Below, one piece after another: positions 8,933 to 17,382 of a stretch of DNA of 64,000 bases. Source of the DNA: Stanieria cyanosphaera PCC 7437 (lineage in GTDB: Bacteria; Cyanobacteriota; Cyanobacteriia; Cyanobacteriales; Xenococcaceae). Position 1 is the stretch's first letter. Each line of letters opens with the position of its first letter. Both the position numbers and the translations under genes were made by a program. The stretch spans positions 3,678,501 through 3,742,500 of the forward strand of contig NC_019748.1 in NCBI RefSeq assembly GCF_000317575.1, in the 5' to 3' direction. A model generated the notes under the pieces. The model saw nothing but the letters and a program-made list of their open reading frames with translations, did no database searches and was not told where the DNA came from.

Positions 8933-9856
8933 ATGTCAAAAAATAAAGTTTTATTAAAAAAAACTATTTTGATTACTGGTGCTTCAACGGGTATTGGTGC
9001 TGCTTTAGCCAAAATGCTAGCCCAAGAATTTGATGATCTTAGTTTAGTATTAGCTGCACGCAATCAAACTCAACTAGAATTAGTAGCTGATCAATGTCGT
9101 CAAGCTGGTGCGGAAGTATTAGTAGTCCCAACAGATCTAGCTCAACTAGAACAAGTACAAAATTTAGCTCAACTAGCACTTCAACATTTTGGTAGAGTCG
9201 ATATTTTAGTCAACAATGCAGGTTATGGGCAAATGGGACCAATAGAATTGATACCCCCAAAAGCAGCCCAAGAACAATTTGCTGTCAATTTCCATGCTCC
9301 TTTAGTTCTGGCTCAAACCCTAATTCCAATTATGCGAAAGCAAGGTCAAGGAAGAATTGTTAATATTAGTTCTCTTGGCGGTAGAATACCTTTTCCCACT
9401 GCAGGAATGTATAGCTGTTCCAAATTTGCTTTAGAAGCTCTTAGCGATGTCTTAAGAATGGAATTGAAAGCTTTTAATATTAAAGTTACTGTGGTTGAAC
9501 CTGGTCCTGTGGTGACCGATTTTTTCCGTGTAGCTGGAGAAAAAATCCAAACAAGTATCGTTAATTACAAACAAACTCCCTATGCTCCTGCTTTTGAAAA
9601 TATCGAAGCTATAGACCAACAATTAGACTTGCTCGGTTGGAGTGCTGCTAAAACCGCCAGAATAATCATCAAAGCAATGACTGCTCGTAACCCTCGTCCT
9701 CGTTATGTGGCTGCCACAGGGGGAAATATTCTAGTTTTTATGATGACTAAAATATTCCCCACTTGGGCTAGAGATGATTTTTGGAAACGTTTTTATGGCA
9801 TTGATAAAGTTGAACGGGAATGGAAAAAACAGTTATCAATTAACAGTAAACAGTAA
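8933..9856 (+). CDS. Short-chain dehydrogenase/reductase (classical SDR)
   Basis: 307 residues from the ATG at 8933 (the frame opens one TTG codon earlier). The classical SDR motifs are in order: the NAD(P) motif TGASTGIG, NNAGYGQ, the catalytic Ser in NISSLGGR and YSCSK with Tyr/Lys. A longer C-terminal part with a hydrophobic segment (GGNILVFMMTKIFPTWA) hints at membrane or lipid-facing substrates, as in DltE/YdfG-like enzymes. The substrate cannot be told. It stands alone, followed by repeats. Confidence 0.88.
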   Translation: MSKNKVLLKKTILITGASTGIGAALAKMLAQEFDDLSLVLAARNQTQLELVADQCRQAGAEVLVVPTDLAQLEQVQNLAQLALQHFGRVDILVNNAGYGQMGPIELIPPKAAQEQFAVNFHAPLVLAQTLIPIMRKQGQGRIVNISSLGGRIPFPTAGMYSCSKFALEALSDVLRMELKAFNIKVTVVEPGPVVTDFFRVAGEKIQTSIVNYKQTPYAPAFENIEAIDQQLDLLGWSAAKTARIIIKAMTARNPRPRYVAATGGNILVFMMTKIFPTWARDDFWKRFYGIDKVEREWKKQLSINSKQ

Positions 9857-10036
9857 GCCAGAAAGCAAAAAGGCAAAAGGCAAAAAATAGAGGATTTAAT
9901 CTTGTTGCCTGTTCCCTATTTCCTCTTAGTGCGCTTTTCAGGTGAATAGACTACAAGGTTAACTAAACTGTTCTGGTGTTCTCTGTTTGCTCAAAGAATC
10001 AACGTGGTCTACCCAATTGAAAACTCCTAACTGTAT

Positions 10037-10080
10037 GGGCGGTTCGCGCTTGCGTAGCACTGTCGAAGGCAGCACCGCCC
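10037..10080. repeat. Palindromic intergenic repeat
   Basis: GGGCGGT at 10037-10043 pairs with ACCGCCC at 10074-10080 around a GC-rich loop (TGCGTAGCACTG). It is much more GC-rich than its surroundings, as dispersed cyanobacterial repeat elements usually are. It lies between convergent genes. Confidence 0.6.
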
Positions 10081-10082
10081 CT

Positions 10083-10130
10083 ACTGGTAACTGGTCACTG
10101 GTAACTGGTCACTGGTAACTGGTCACTGTA
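10083..10130. repeat. Heptanucleotide tandem repeat (ACTGGTA/ACTGGTC)
   Basis: Six 7-base units alternate ACTGGTA and ACTGGTC, so the array is also three 14-base units, then a partial ACTGTA. It ends just before the guaA stop codon. This is a typical short tandemly repeated repetitive sequence of cyanobacteria. Related single units occur near 13930, 14055 and 22535, with a longer array at 27853. Confidence 0.85.
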
Positions 10131-10131
10131 A

Positions 10132-11805
10132 TTATTCCCATTCAATTGTACCAGGGGGTTTAGAAGTAATATCGTAAACTACTCGATTGACACCTTTGAC
10201 CTCGTTAACAATCCGATTAGAAATTGTCTCCAGGAGGTCGTAGGGAACTTTTGCCCAATCTGCCGTCATACCATCTTCGCTCTTGATTAAACGGAGAACC
10301 ACAGGATGAGCATAAGTACGCTTATCTCCCATTACTCCAACACTGCGAATTGGTAACAACACTGCAAAAGCTTGCCAAAAATCATGATACATTCCCTGAT
10401 TAGCAATTTCATCGCGGACAATATAATCAGCGTCACGAAGAATATTAAGTCTTTCAGAAGTAACTTCCCCAATAATCCGAATTGCTAAACCTGGACCAGG
10501 AAAGGGATGACGACGTACAATTTCTTCTGGTAAACCGATTGAACGGGCAACATTGCGAACTTCGTCTTTAAAAAGCTTTCGTAGCGGTTCGATTAATTTA
10601 AAACGTAATTTTTCTGGTAGTCCACCGACATTGTGATGGCTTTTAATTTTGACTGCGACTCTTTCTCCTGTTTTAGGATCGACATTAGTATCGGCAGATT
10701 CAATCACATCAGGGTAAAGAGTTCCTTGGGCTAAATAGTCAAAAGGTCCTAATCGTCCAGATTCTTCTTCAAATACGTTGATGAATTCATGTCCGATCAA
10801 GCGACGTTTTTCTTCAGGATCTGTTACACCGACCATTTTAGCCAAAAAGCGATCGCGAGCATTAACGTATTCTACAGGAATATGAAATTGCCGGTCAAAA
10901 ATTTCCATCAATCTTTCAGGTTCACCTTTACGCATGAATCCTTGATCGATAAACATACAAGTAAGTTGGTCACCAATCGCGCGATGAAGTAAAAAAGCGA
11001 GCGTGGAAGAATCTACTCCACCAGAAAGAGCCAGTAAAACTCTTTTATCGCCTACTTTAGCTCTAATTTCTCTGATCGCATCTTCAACAAAGGCTTCGGT
11101 TGTCCAACTAGGTTCACATTGACAAATATGATAGACAAAATTCCGAATTAAAGCGATGCCACCAACAGAATGAACTACTTCAGGATGAAACTGAACGCCA
11201 AATAATTTTTTCTCGGGATTTGCGATCGCAGCACAGAGAGTATTGCTAGTATGGGCTAAAGTCGAGAAACCCGTAGGTAACTGGGTACAAGAATCACCGT
11301 GACTCATCCACATAGTTGAACCATCTTCAACATTTGTTAGTAAGTCAGTGGGATCATCGATATGAAGAGCAGCTTTACCGTATTCTCCTCGTTTTGCTCT
11401 GGTTACTTTTCCTCCCAATTGTTTAACCATTAATTGCATTCCATAACAAACGCCTAAAATCGGAATCCCTAAATTCCAAATTTCTGGATCGCAAGCTGGT
11501 GCATAATCATCGTAAACAGAACTAGGTCCTCCAGAAAGAATAATTCCTTTTGGGTTTAGTTGGCGTAATTGTTCGGCACTCGTTCGATAAGAAATTACTT
11601 CTGAGTATACCTGTGTTTCACGAATTCTTCGGGCAATTAATTCAGAGTACTGAGAGCCAAAATCAACAATCGCAATCATTTGACGGAGCGTACAAGCCCC
11701 GCCCTCAAAGGACGGGGACAGCTCCTTACGATTTAGGCTATTCTCAAGAGACTGAGAAGGTATGATCTCAGTTTTAGGGGTTATTGCTTCTGTCTGGATA
11801 CTCAC
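10132..11805 (-). CDS. guaA: GMP synthase (glutamine-hydrolysing), with N-terminal repeat insertion
   Basis: 557 residues. It converts XMP to GMP using ATP and glutamine. The glutamine amidotransferase domain comes first (GVCYGMQ nucleophile Cys, later HPE), then the ATP pyrophosphatase domain with the P-loop SGGVDSS, and the C-terminal dimer domain ending in PPGTIEWE. The catalytic body starts at about residue 43 ([18 protein letters not shown]). The poorly conserved stretch before it contains 15 residues ([15 protein letters not shown]) encoded by a 45-base palindromic repeat at 11686-11730, which looks inserted in frame. The enzyme should still work. The true start could also be the internal Met at residue 43. 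Confidence 0.96.
   Translation of the reverse strand: MSIQTEAITPKTEIIPSQSLENSLNRKELSPSFEGGACTLRQMIAIVDFGSQYSELIARRIRETQVYSEVISYRTSAEQLRQLNPKGIILSGGPSSVYDDYAPACDPEIWNLGIPILGVCYGMQLMVKQLGGKVTRAKRGEYGKAALHIDDPTDLLTNVEDGSTMWMSHGDSCTQLPTGFSTLAHTSNTLCAAIANPEKKLFGVQFHPEVVHSVGGIALIRNFVYHICQCEPSWTTEAFVEDAIREIRAKVGDKRVLLALSGGVDSSTLAFLLHRAIGDQLTCMFIDQGFMRKGEPERLMEIFDRQFHIPVEYVNARDRFLAKMVGVTDPEEKRRLIGHEFINVFEEESGRLGPFDYLAQGTLYPDVIESADTNVDPKTGERVAVKIKSHHNVGGLPEKLRFKLIEPLRKLFKDEVRNVARSIGLPEEIVRRHPFPGPGLAIRIIGEVTSERLNILRDADYIVRDEIANQGMYHDFWQAFAVLLPIRSVGVMGDKRTYAHPVVLRLIKSEDGMTADWAKVPYDLLETISNRIVNEVKGVNRVVYDITSKPPGTIEWE
11686..11730. repeat. 45-base palindromic element inserted in frame in guaA
   Basis: CCCCG (11697-11701) pairs with CGGGG (11713-11717), helped by CC/GG inside and a TCAAA loop. 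The element is bounded by ACG at 11683-11685 and again at 11728-11730, a possible three-base duplication. Its length is a multiple of three, so the reading frame survives. The GC content contrasts with the flanks. Confidence 0.65.
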
Positions 11806-12243
11806 TCTTCCCTAGCTGATTTGGTTTAGATGGATAGATGAGCCACTAACCTCACCACCGATTTGCCAAGTATCCAAGCTGGGTTTGGATAACGAGTTTT
11901 CTTCAAAAGGCAAGGCTGGCAAGCTCGGTAAAAAATAATTACAAAAAATTGGCTTTTTTTCCATTGTTGGTTTTTATAAGTTACAATTACTTGGGCTTAT
12001 TGTACCTATAAATAAAGCCAATAAAGATTCCTGATATTGTAGCACAAATAAGATAACCAAAGAGTAACGCAATTACATTTTTGATGATTAATCATCCATA
12101 TTAGAGAATTAATCAGGGGAATAGCAAGAGCTATCATCATCAATTGCTGCCTGCAAAATTAAAGAGGCGTAAATTTGTTGAGTAATTGCTTAAGTGCCAT
12201 CGAAGGCGCAGCCGAGGCGCATTTGCGTACACATTTAGCTTTG
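11806..12243. other. Intergenic region upstream of guaA
   Basis: 438 bases. The guaA promoter should lie here on the minus strand. Around 12196-12225 there is a short GC-rich stretch (GCCATCGAAGGCGCAGCC) that resembles a fragment of a dispersed repeat. No gene with a normal start codon seen. Confidence 0.45.
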
Positions 12244-12687
12244 TCAATTTGTTGGTAATTGTACACATTTTAACCAAAAGCTTTCAATAGTTTTGATAAT
12301 TGCTTGAAATTGCTTCAAATTACGAGGCTTGGTTAAATAACAATTAGCATCCATTTTATAGCAATCAATAATGTCTTCTTGAGTATCTGAAGTAGTTAAA
12401 ATGATTACAGGAATATCCCGAAGATTTACATCTGTTTTAATTGCCGTTAAAACACCGATGCCATCTTTTTTGGGTAGATGAAGGTCTAGTAAAATTAAAT
12501 TGGGACGAGGCATTTGACTATATCGACCTTCTCGGTTCAGAAAGGCTAGTGCTTCTACTCCATCTTTAACAATTTCTAAATGAGTAGTCAAATTAGCTTT
12601 TTCAAAAACTTTGGCAACCAATTGAGCATCACTGTGAGAATCTTCTACCAACAGAATTTCTATTATTTTAGATAAACTACTATTCAT
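12244..12687 (-). CDS. Single-domain response regulator (Rcp1/CheY-like receiver)
   Basis: 147 residues, one receiver domain and no output domain. The acidic pair is Glu15/Asp16 (LVEDSHSD), the phosphoacceptor Asp68 lies in LILLDLHLPKKDG, the switch Thr in LTTSD and the conserved Lys in YLTKP. The DLHLPKKDG pattern and the REGRY insert are typical of Rcp1-type regulators that partner cyanobacterial phytochromes. No kinase gene is adjacent, so the partner is unknown. Confidence 0.88.
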   Translation of the reverse strand: MNSSLSKIIEILLVEDSHSDAQLVAKVFEKANLTTHLEIVKDGVEALAFLNREGRYSQMPRPNLILLDLHLPKKDGIGVLTAIKTDVNLRDIPVIILTTSDTQEDIIDCYKMDANCYLTKPRNLKQFQAIIKTIESFWLKCVQLPTN

Positions 12688-12852
12688 AGTTACTTGTTTG
12701 CTTTGAAGAGCGTATTAACCTTTTGGTTTAATACAATTGTCTTCATTTCCTCCTTAAGATGATGAATATCTGCATAATGATTTTTTCTTTGTCGATAGTT
12801 TATAGCTTAATTTTTGGGTAATTAGGGAAAGTAAGAATAAAATTTAAGATAA

Positions 12853-13842
12853 ATGAATAAAATAGATTATTTGCGCCTAAGTTTAATTGATAAATGTAAC
12901 TTTAATTGTCAATATTGTATGCCTGAAGGTAAAGACATAAATTATCTTCTAACACAAGACTTGTTAACTGATGAAGAAATTTTAATTTTAATTCGAGAAA
13001 TTTTTATTCCTTTAGGATTTAGTAAATTTCGTTTAACTGGAGGTGAACCTTTATTACGTCCTGGAGTAGTTAATTTAGTTAAAGAAATTGCTTCTTTATC
13101 TGAAACGCAAGACTTAGCCATGACTACTAATGGTTTTTTATTAGCAAAGATGGCTCAAGATTTGTATGATGCTGGGTTACGGCGAATTAATATTAGTTTG
13201 GATTCTCTCAATCCCAAAACTTTTAATCGCATTATTGGTAATCGAGGTTTTGATCGTTGGAATCAAACTTGGAAAGGGATTCAAACTGCTTATCAAGTAG
13301 GTTTTGATCCTTTAAAACTAAATGTAGTTATTATTCCTGGAATCAACGACAATGAAGTATTAGATTTAGCTGCTTTAACAATTGAGCGTAATTGGCATAT
13401 TCGTTTTATTGAATTTATGCCGATTGGCAACACTCAGTTATTTAATCAAGAGGCTTGGATTGCTTCAGAAGAGTTAAGAAAACAAATACGTTCTTATTGG
13501 GGTTTGGTAGAATCACAAGTACGCGGAAATGGTCCTGCTGATGTGTTTCAGATTCCTGGAGCTAAAGGAACTATAGGATTTATTTCTCAGATGTCTGAAT
13601 GTTTTTGTTCGCGTTGTAATCGAATGCGCTTGTCTGCGGATGGCTGGCTTCGTCCTTGCTTGCTGAATGAAACTGGTCAAATAAATCTTAAAACTTCTCT
13701 GCGACAAGGAATGGATTTGAGTAAAATAAGGCTTAAAGTTAAAGAAATACTGGCAATTAAACCAGAGATTAATTTTGAGCAAAGGGACTCTGGTACTGAA
13801 ACAGGAGTTTATACTCGCACCATGTCCCAAATTGGCGGATAA
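12853..13842 (+). CDS. moaA: GTP 3',8-cyclase, molybdenum cofactor synthesis
   Basis: 329 residues. This radical SAM enzyme makes the first intermediate of molybdopterin from GTP. The N-terminal cluster motif is CNFNCQYC (Cys15, 19, 22), followed by [11 protein letters not shown]. The second, substrate-side cluster uses [21 protein letters not shown]. The chain ends in the GG tail (QIGG) needed by the family. The ribosome site is weak. moeA of the same pathway lies at 31018-32253, not in the same operon. Confidence 0.95.
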   Translation: MNKIDYLRLSLIDKCNFNCQYCMPEGKDINYLLTQDLLTDEEILILIREIFIPLGFSKFRLTGGEPLLRPGVVNLVKEIASLSETQDLAMTTNGFLLAKMAQDLYDAGLRRINISLDSLNPKTFNRIIGNRGFDRWNQTWKGIQTAYQVGFDPLKLNVVIIPGINDNEVLDLAALTIERNWHIRFIEFMPIGNTQLFNQEAWIASEELRKQIRSYWGLVESQVRGNGPADVFQIPGAKGTIGFISQMSECFCSRCNRMRLSADGWLRPCLLNETGQINLKTSLRQGMDLSKIRLKVKEILAIKPEINFEQRDSGTETGVYTRTMSQIGG

Positions 13843-13969
13843 AATCAGTCAACAGCTAACATAACAGGCACAAATTCAGCAATGAAATTTGTTAATAGTT
13901 AAAATTTGAAAACAAAAAAAGCTTCCCTAGTAACTGGTGTACGGACAATTCATCAATTGGAGGGGGTGT

Positions 13970-14046
13970 GCCTCGAATTCACGAGTCCTGGGGCGAGAAC
14001 CTGGATCGCGCCATGGAAGGACTTTTCGAGGCGTAATAAAGCCTCG
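13970..14046. repeat. GC-rich palindromic element between moaA and rpsD
   Basis: GCCTCGAA (13970-13977) pairs with TTCGAGGC (14025-14032), with AGTCC/GGACT and TGGGGCGA/TCGCGCCA pairing further in. CGAGGC (14027-14032) can instead pair with GCCTCG (14041-14046). The region lies between convergent genes and is flanked on both sides by copies of the TAACTGG repeat. It is probably a dispersed element that also acts as a transcription stop. Confidence 0.55.
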
Positions 14047-14068
14047 TTCCTTACTGGTAACTGTAATC

Positions 14069-14677
14069 CTATGCCATACGAGAATAATACTCAATTACTA
14101 ACAGTTCATTGATTTGTAAAGCAATCCATTCCCGTTCAATGATTCCGTTGACTTTTCCTGTAAAAGTATTTTTATCAAATTCAAGATGACTAGGTAAATT
14201 AGCCAAGCCAGGATATTCCATATTAGTTTCTACTAGACGACGAGAGCGATCGCGATCACGCACAGCAATTACATCTCCAGGACGGCATTGATAACTAGCA
14301 ATGTTAACTACTCTACCATTAACCGTAATGTGACCGTGGTTAACTAACTGACGCGCTCCTGGAATCGTTCCTGCCATCCCCAACCGAAAGATCGTATTGT
14401 CTAGGCGCATTTCTAACATTTCCAACAATGCTGTTCCAGTTGAACCTGTAGCTCGACGTGCTTTGCGCACATAACGGATTAATTGTTTTTCAGTAACTCC
14501 GTAGTTGTAGCGAAGTTTCTGTTTTTCTTCTAGACGAACAGCGTATTCTGAACGTTTTTTACGAGCTTGACCATGTTGACCAGGTGGATAAGTTTTCCGA
14601 GGACTTTTACGACTTAATCCTGGCAAGCCCCCTAGACGGCGTACTACCCGTAAACGGGGACCCCGATATCGAGACAT
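14069..14677 (-). CDS. rpsD: 30S ribosomal protein uS4
   Basis: 202 residues, the usual length of cyanobacterial/plastid S4. The N-terminal [16 protein letters not shown], the central [31 protein letters not shown] block (S4 RNA-binding domain) and the C-terminal VIEYYSR are all typical. It binds 16S rRNA early in small-subunit assembly. As in other cyanobacteria it stands alone, away from the main ribosomal operon. It converges with moaA. Confidence 0.98.
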   Translation of the reverse strand: MSRYRGPRLRVVRRLGGLPGLSRKSPRKTYPPGQHGQARKKRSEYAVRLEEKQKLRYNYGVTEKQLIRYVRKARRATGSTGTALLEMLEMRLDNTIFRLGMAGTIPGARQLVNHGHITVNGRVVNIASYQCRPGDVIAVRDRDRSRRLVETNMEYPGLANLPSHLEFDKNTFTGKVNGIIEREWIALQINELLVIEYYSRMA

Positions 14678-15139
14678 AACTTGTTTTCTCCTATCTTAAT
14701 CTCTACACAATATACCCAATTTTATCATTATACAATAATCCACTGAGAATGGTTTAATTAAATCCTGGTAGATTTTTTTTAAATAAATATTGAGCAAAAA
14801 ATTAATTTTTCATTTTAAATAAGTTGGGCATAATTAAAAATTAACAAACTCAAAAAGTTTTAATTTTAGTCAGGAAGTACAACGCAGTTGATTCAGTAGA
14901 AATTCCTCTGAACTTACGTTCACTTTGTCATAACTAATGTGGAAAGAATTGATTAATTTACCTTCAAATTTAGTTTAATAAACATAAAAAAAATAAATAC
15001 AATGGAGGTAATTGTGTCCACTTCTAAGCTTAAATATTTATCACTGTCGTGTTCTGTGAGTTTGTTTTTTAATTAATCCAATGATTGACTAGGAAAGTCT
15101 GCTCTATTTTGTAGCCAATGAATCTTTCAACAAAATTAT
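14678..15139. other. AT-rich intergenic region with a possible gene remnant
   Basis: 462 bases with the rpsD promoter on the minus strand. A very short frame at 15014-15076 is listed separately. No RNA gene recognised. Confidence 0.45.
15014..15076 (+). pseudogene. Possible truncated signal-peptide start
   Basis: GGAGG at about 15004-15008 precedes a GTG at 15014 and a 20-residue frame (MSTSKLKYLSLSCSVSLFFN) that reads like the start of an exported protein, then stops. It may be the broken 5' end of a lost gene, or chance. Confidence 0.2.
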
Positions 15140-15886
15140 TTAACTATTTTTGGAACGACGACGACTAGCAGCTATTCCTAACACAGTAAGAGAAAAGAAA
15201 GAAATTGATGTAGGTTCAGGAATTTCAACATCATCGGTAATAGCTTGTGCAATAGGATCACTAAAAGTACCTACTCTAATATCGTAAGCTAAATCGAAAT
15301 TAACAGGACGTTGTCCTTGCCAAGAAAAAATTTGTGTACCTGTCAAGGTAAAAGTTTGATCAATCCCAGTAATTTTCAGTAAATTTGTGTCACCATTTTT
15401 ACCAAACAAATCACTATATTCCACATCACCTTCAATTTGAATATTAGTTAAAGCTAAATCAACTGCACTAGTAGAAGTAGAGGTTGCACTCAAAACCATA
15501 CCATTAATATCAAGGTCACTTTCGAGAACATTAAATTTTTGTAAGGTAACTCCGCCTACTGTATAGGTTAGGTTTTTTCCATCAAATGATAAAGAAAAAT
15601 CGATTTTTTCGCCATTTTTCCAGTTAAATTGTTCTGTTTTACTCGAAATGGGTTGGTTTCTTGGTTGAATAATATTTTTAATCTCTAATTCGTAACTAAC
15701 ATCACCATCGTCACCGATAAAACTAGAGGCACGAAACTCTTCAATAAAAGTTTTATTAGCAATATCTTTGTTTAAATCTGCCTTTGTATAACTTGAATTC
15801 AAATAAGCAGCACTGGCAATAGTATGATTAACACATAAACTAGAAATCGCTATTGACAGCGATAACAAGTATTTTTTGGTATTCAT
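15140..15886 (-). CDS. PEP-CTERM sorting-signal exported protein
   Basis: 248 residues. Residues 1-27 form a signal peptide (YLLSLSIAISSLCVNHTIASA). The body is a beta-rich domain with no named family recognised. The end has the three parts of a PEP-CTERM signal: the motif PEPTS, a hydrophobic helix (FFSLTVLGIAA) and an Arg-rich tail (SRRRSK). Such proteins are cut and anchored by an exosortase; cyanoexosortase A is encoded at the right end of this window. It is a plausible surface or sheath protein linked to exopolysaccharide. Confidence 0.85.
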   Translation of the reverse strand: MNTKKYLLSLSIAISSLCVNHTIASAAYLNSSYTKADLNKDIANKTFIEEFRASSFIGDDGDVSYELEIKNIIQPRNQPISSKTEQFNWKNGEKIDFSLSFDGKNLTYTVGGVTLQKFNVLESDLDINGMVLSATSTSTSAVDLALTNIQIEGDVEYSDLFGKNGDTNLLKITGIDQTFTLTGTQIFSWQGQRPVNFDLAYDIRVGTFSDPIAQAITDDVEIPEPTSISFFSLTVLGIAASRRRSKNS

Positions 15887-16061
15887 GATGTGGATTTTGT
15901 TATTCAGTTAATTTATATTTGCTTTATCAAATAATTAAAAAAATTTTATGAACTTTAAGTATTATTAGCAATACTAAAACCATTGACTTCATTAAAAATT
16001 AATATAAATATTCCTTTTTAGTAAATACAATTACTAATTTCAAGTTCAATTTAAAGATTAT

Positions 16062-16871
16062 ATGAAGATTTGGCAAGCTGATTTTTATAAATTTAGTCTT
16101 AATCAAAACAATTCTTGGCTCTGGAAATTATTGATTTGTGATCTTGAACAAAACACCGTATTTGAACAAAACTGTCAGCAAGAAGATGCTAGTGCAAATT
16201 GGCTAATTCATCAAATTAATCAAGCTGCTGGTGACAAGTTACCTGATGTAATTCAAATTTTTCGTCCTCAAGCTTTAGGATTATTTACTGTAGCAGCGCA
16301 ACAACTAGGAATAAAAGTAGAAGCAACCAGACGAACGAAAATTTTAAAACAACAATTAAATAAGTATATTACTGATGCAAATTATCCTTTAGCAATTGAT
16401 AGACCACCACCTCAACCTTTACCAGAAAGTCTCTGGGGAGAACAATGGAATTTTGCTACTATTACTGCTGATTCTTTATCTAATTTAATCAGCGATCGCC
16501 CTATACCTATTCTGGATACACCTACATTTCTTTTACCAATTAACTTGGGAATTGCATCTACAATTAATCTCCCTGGAGTAGTAATTTATGCAGGTAAACA
16601 ATCCCTTAAATTAGCTCGTTGGTTAGCAGCAGAAAAACCTTTTTCTCTCAATTATATAGATACAGAAGCAGGCAAATCAGGAGGATTGATTTTAGAATCT
16701 GGATTAGTAGACCGTTGGATTATGACAACTTTTGAAGATGAAAAAGTGGCTCAAGCAGGAAAAATTTATGAACAAAGAAAACAATTAAGTAAAGGTTTGC
16801 ATTTCTTACTAATTCAACCAGATGATTCAGGAATGACTTATACAGGTTTGTGGTTATTAAAAGAGGAATAA
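16062..16871 (+). CDS. Tab2/Atab2 family RNA-binding protein (photosystem assembly)
   Basis: 269 residues, the typical cyanobacterial length. Signature blocks are MKIWQADFYK at the start, DVIQIFRPQALGLFTVAAQQLGIKVEATRRT in the middle, and GGLILESGLVDRWIMTTFEDE and the tail GMTYTGLWLL late. In algae and plants the family (DUF1092) binds mRNA and is needed for translation of photosystem I subunits. In cyanobacteria the homologue is conserved and less well studied. The next gene begins 37 bases later. Confidence 0.9.
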   Translation: MKIWQADFYKFSLNQNNSWLWKLLICDLEQNTVFEQNCQQEDASANWLIHQINQAAGDKLPDVIQIFRPQALGLFTVAAQQLGIKVEATRRTKILKQQLNKYITDANYPLAIDRPPPQPLPESLWGEQWNFATITADSLSNLISDRPIPILDTPTFLLPINLGIASTINLPGVVIYAGKQSLKLARWLAAEKPFSLNYIDTEAGKSGGLILESGLVDRWIMTTFEDEKVAQAGKIYEQRKQLSKGLHFLLIQPDDSGMTYTGLWLLKEE

Positions 16872-16908
16872 ATTATTTATTTAAAACAAGATTAATGACA
16901 ATAGAAGA

Positions 16909-17292
16909 ATGAGTAGAAATCCCTTAGAATTAAAAAATATTGCTGATAAAATTATTGAAGGTGCCTTAAAAGTTAGTGGGATTTTAGGAGCAGGATTTGT
17001 AGACAAAGTTTACGAAAGAGCTTTGTTATATGAATTAGAAAAAAAACGACTGCAAATAGAAGTTCAGTATCCAATGAATGTTTATTATGAAGGAATTATT
17101 GTGGGAGACTTTGTAGCAGATATTTTAGTACAAAATTGTATTTTAGTAGAAATTGAAGCAGTTGCTTCTTTAACAGAGCATCATAAACAAAAATGTCTGA
17201 ATTATCTTAAAGCCAGCGAATTAGAACTTTGTTTACTTATAAATTTTGGTAGTTACGAATTACAAGTAGAAACAATTATGTTAAGTTTTTAA
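16909..17292 (+). CDS. GxxExxY family protein
   Basis: 127 residues of the GxxExxY family (PF13366), here GFVDKVYERAL in the signature place, with a later VEIEAV and KQKCLNYLKAS. The D-x(n)-ExE pattern (ADILVQN...EIEAV) suggests a PD-(D/E)xK nuclease-like fold, but no activity is established. Glu has moved relative to the usual GxxExxY spacing. It follows tab2 by 37 bases and precedes cbiG-cobJ. Members are often found near accessory DNA; here the surroundings are housekeeping genes. Confidence 0.8.
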   Translation: MSRNPLELKNIADKIIEGALKVSGILGAGFVDKVYERALLYELEKKRLQIEVQYPMNVYYEGIIVGDFVADILVQNCILVEIEAVASLTEHHKQKCLNYLKASELELCLLINFGSYELQVETIMLSF

Positions 17293-17382
17293 CGAAGGGC
17301 AAAAGAAGAAAAACGAAGCTTAAAGATATGATAAATAATTGAATTTAATTAATCGGATTCAAAAAAATCATTTAACTGCTCT

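Noticed and set aside
12000-12110. Leftward 33-codon frame with one membrane helix (like a small photosystem subunit)
   Set aside because: No ATG, GTG or TTG start exists in the frame and no ribosome site precedes it.
13906-14112. Rightward 68-residue frame after moaA
   Set aside because: It runs across the palindromic element and into rpsD antisense; no ribosome site and no protein-like composition.
14917-14930. 14-base match (CGTTCACTTTGTCA) shared with 32896-32909
   Set aside because: Several such pairs are expected by chance in 64 kb, and the contexts differ.
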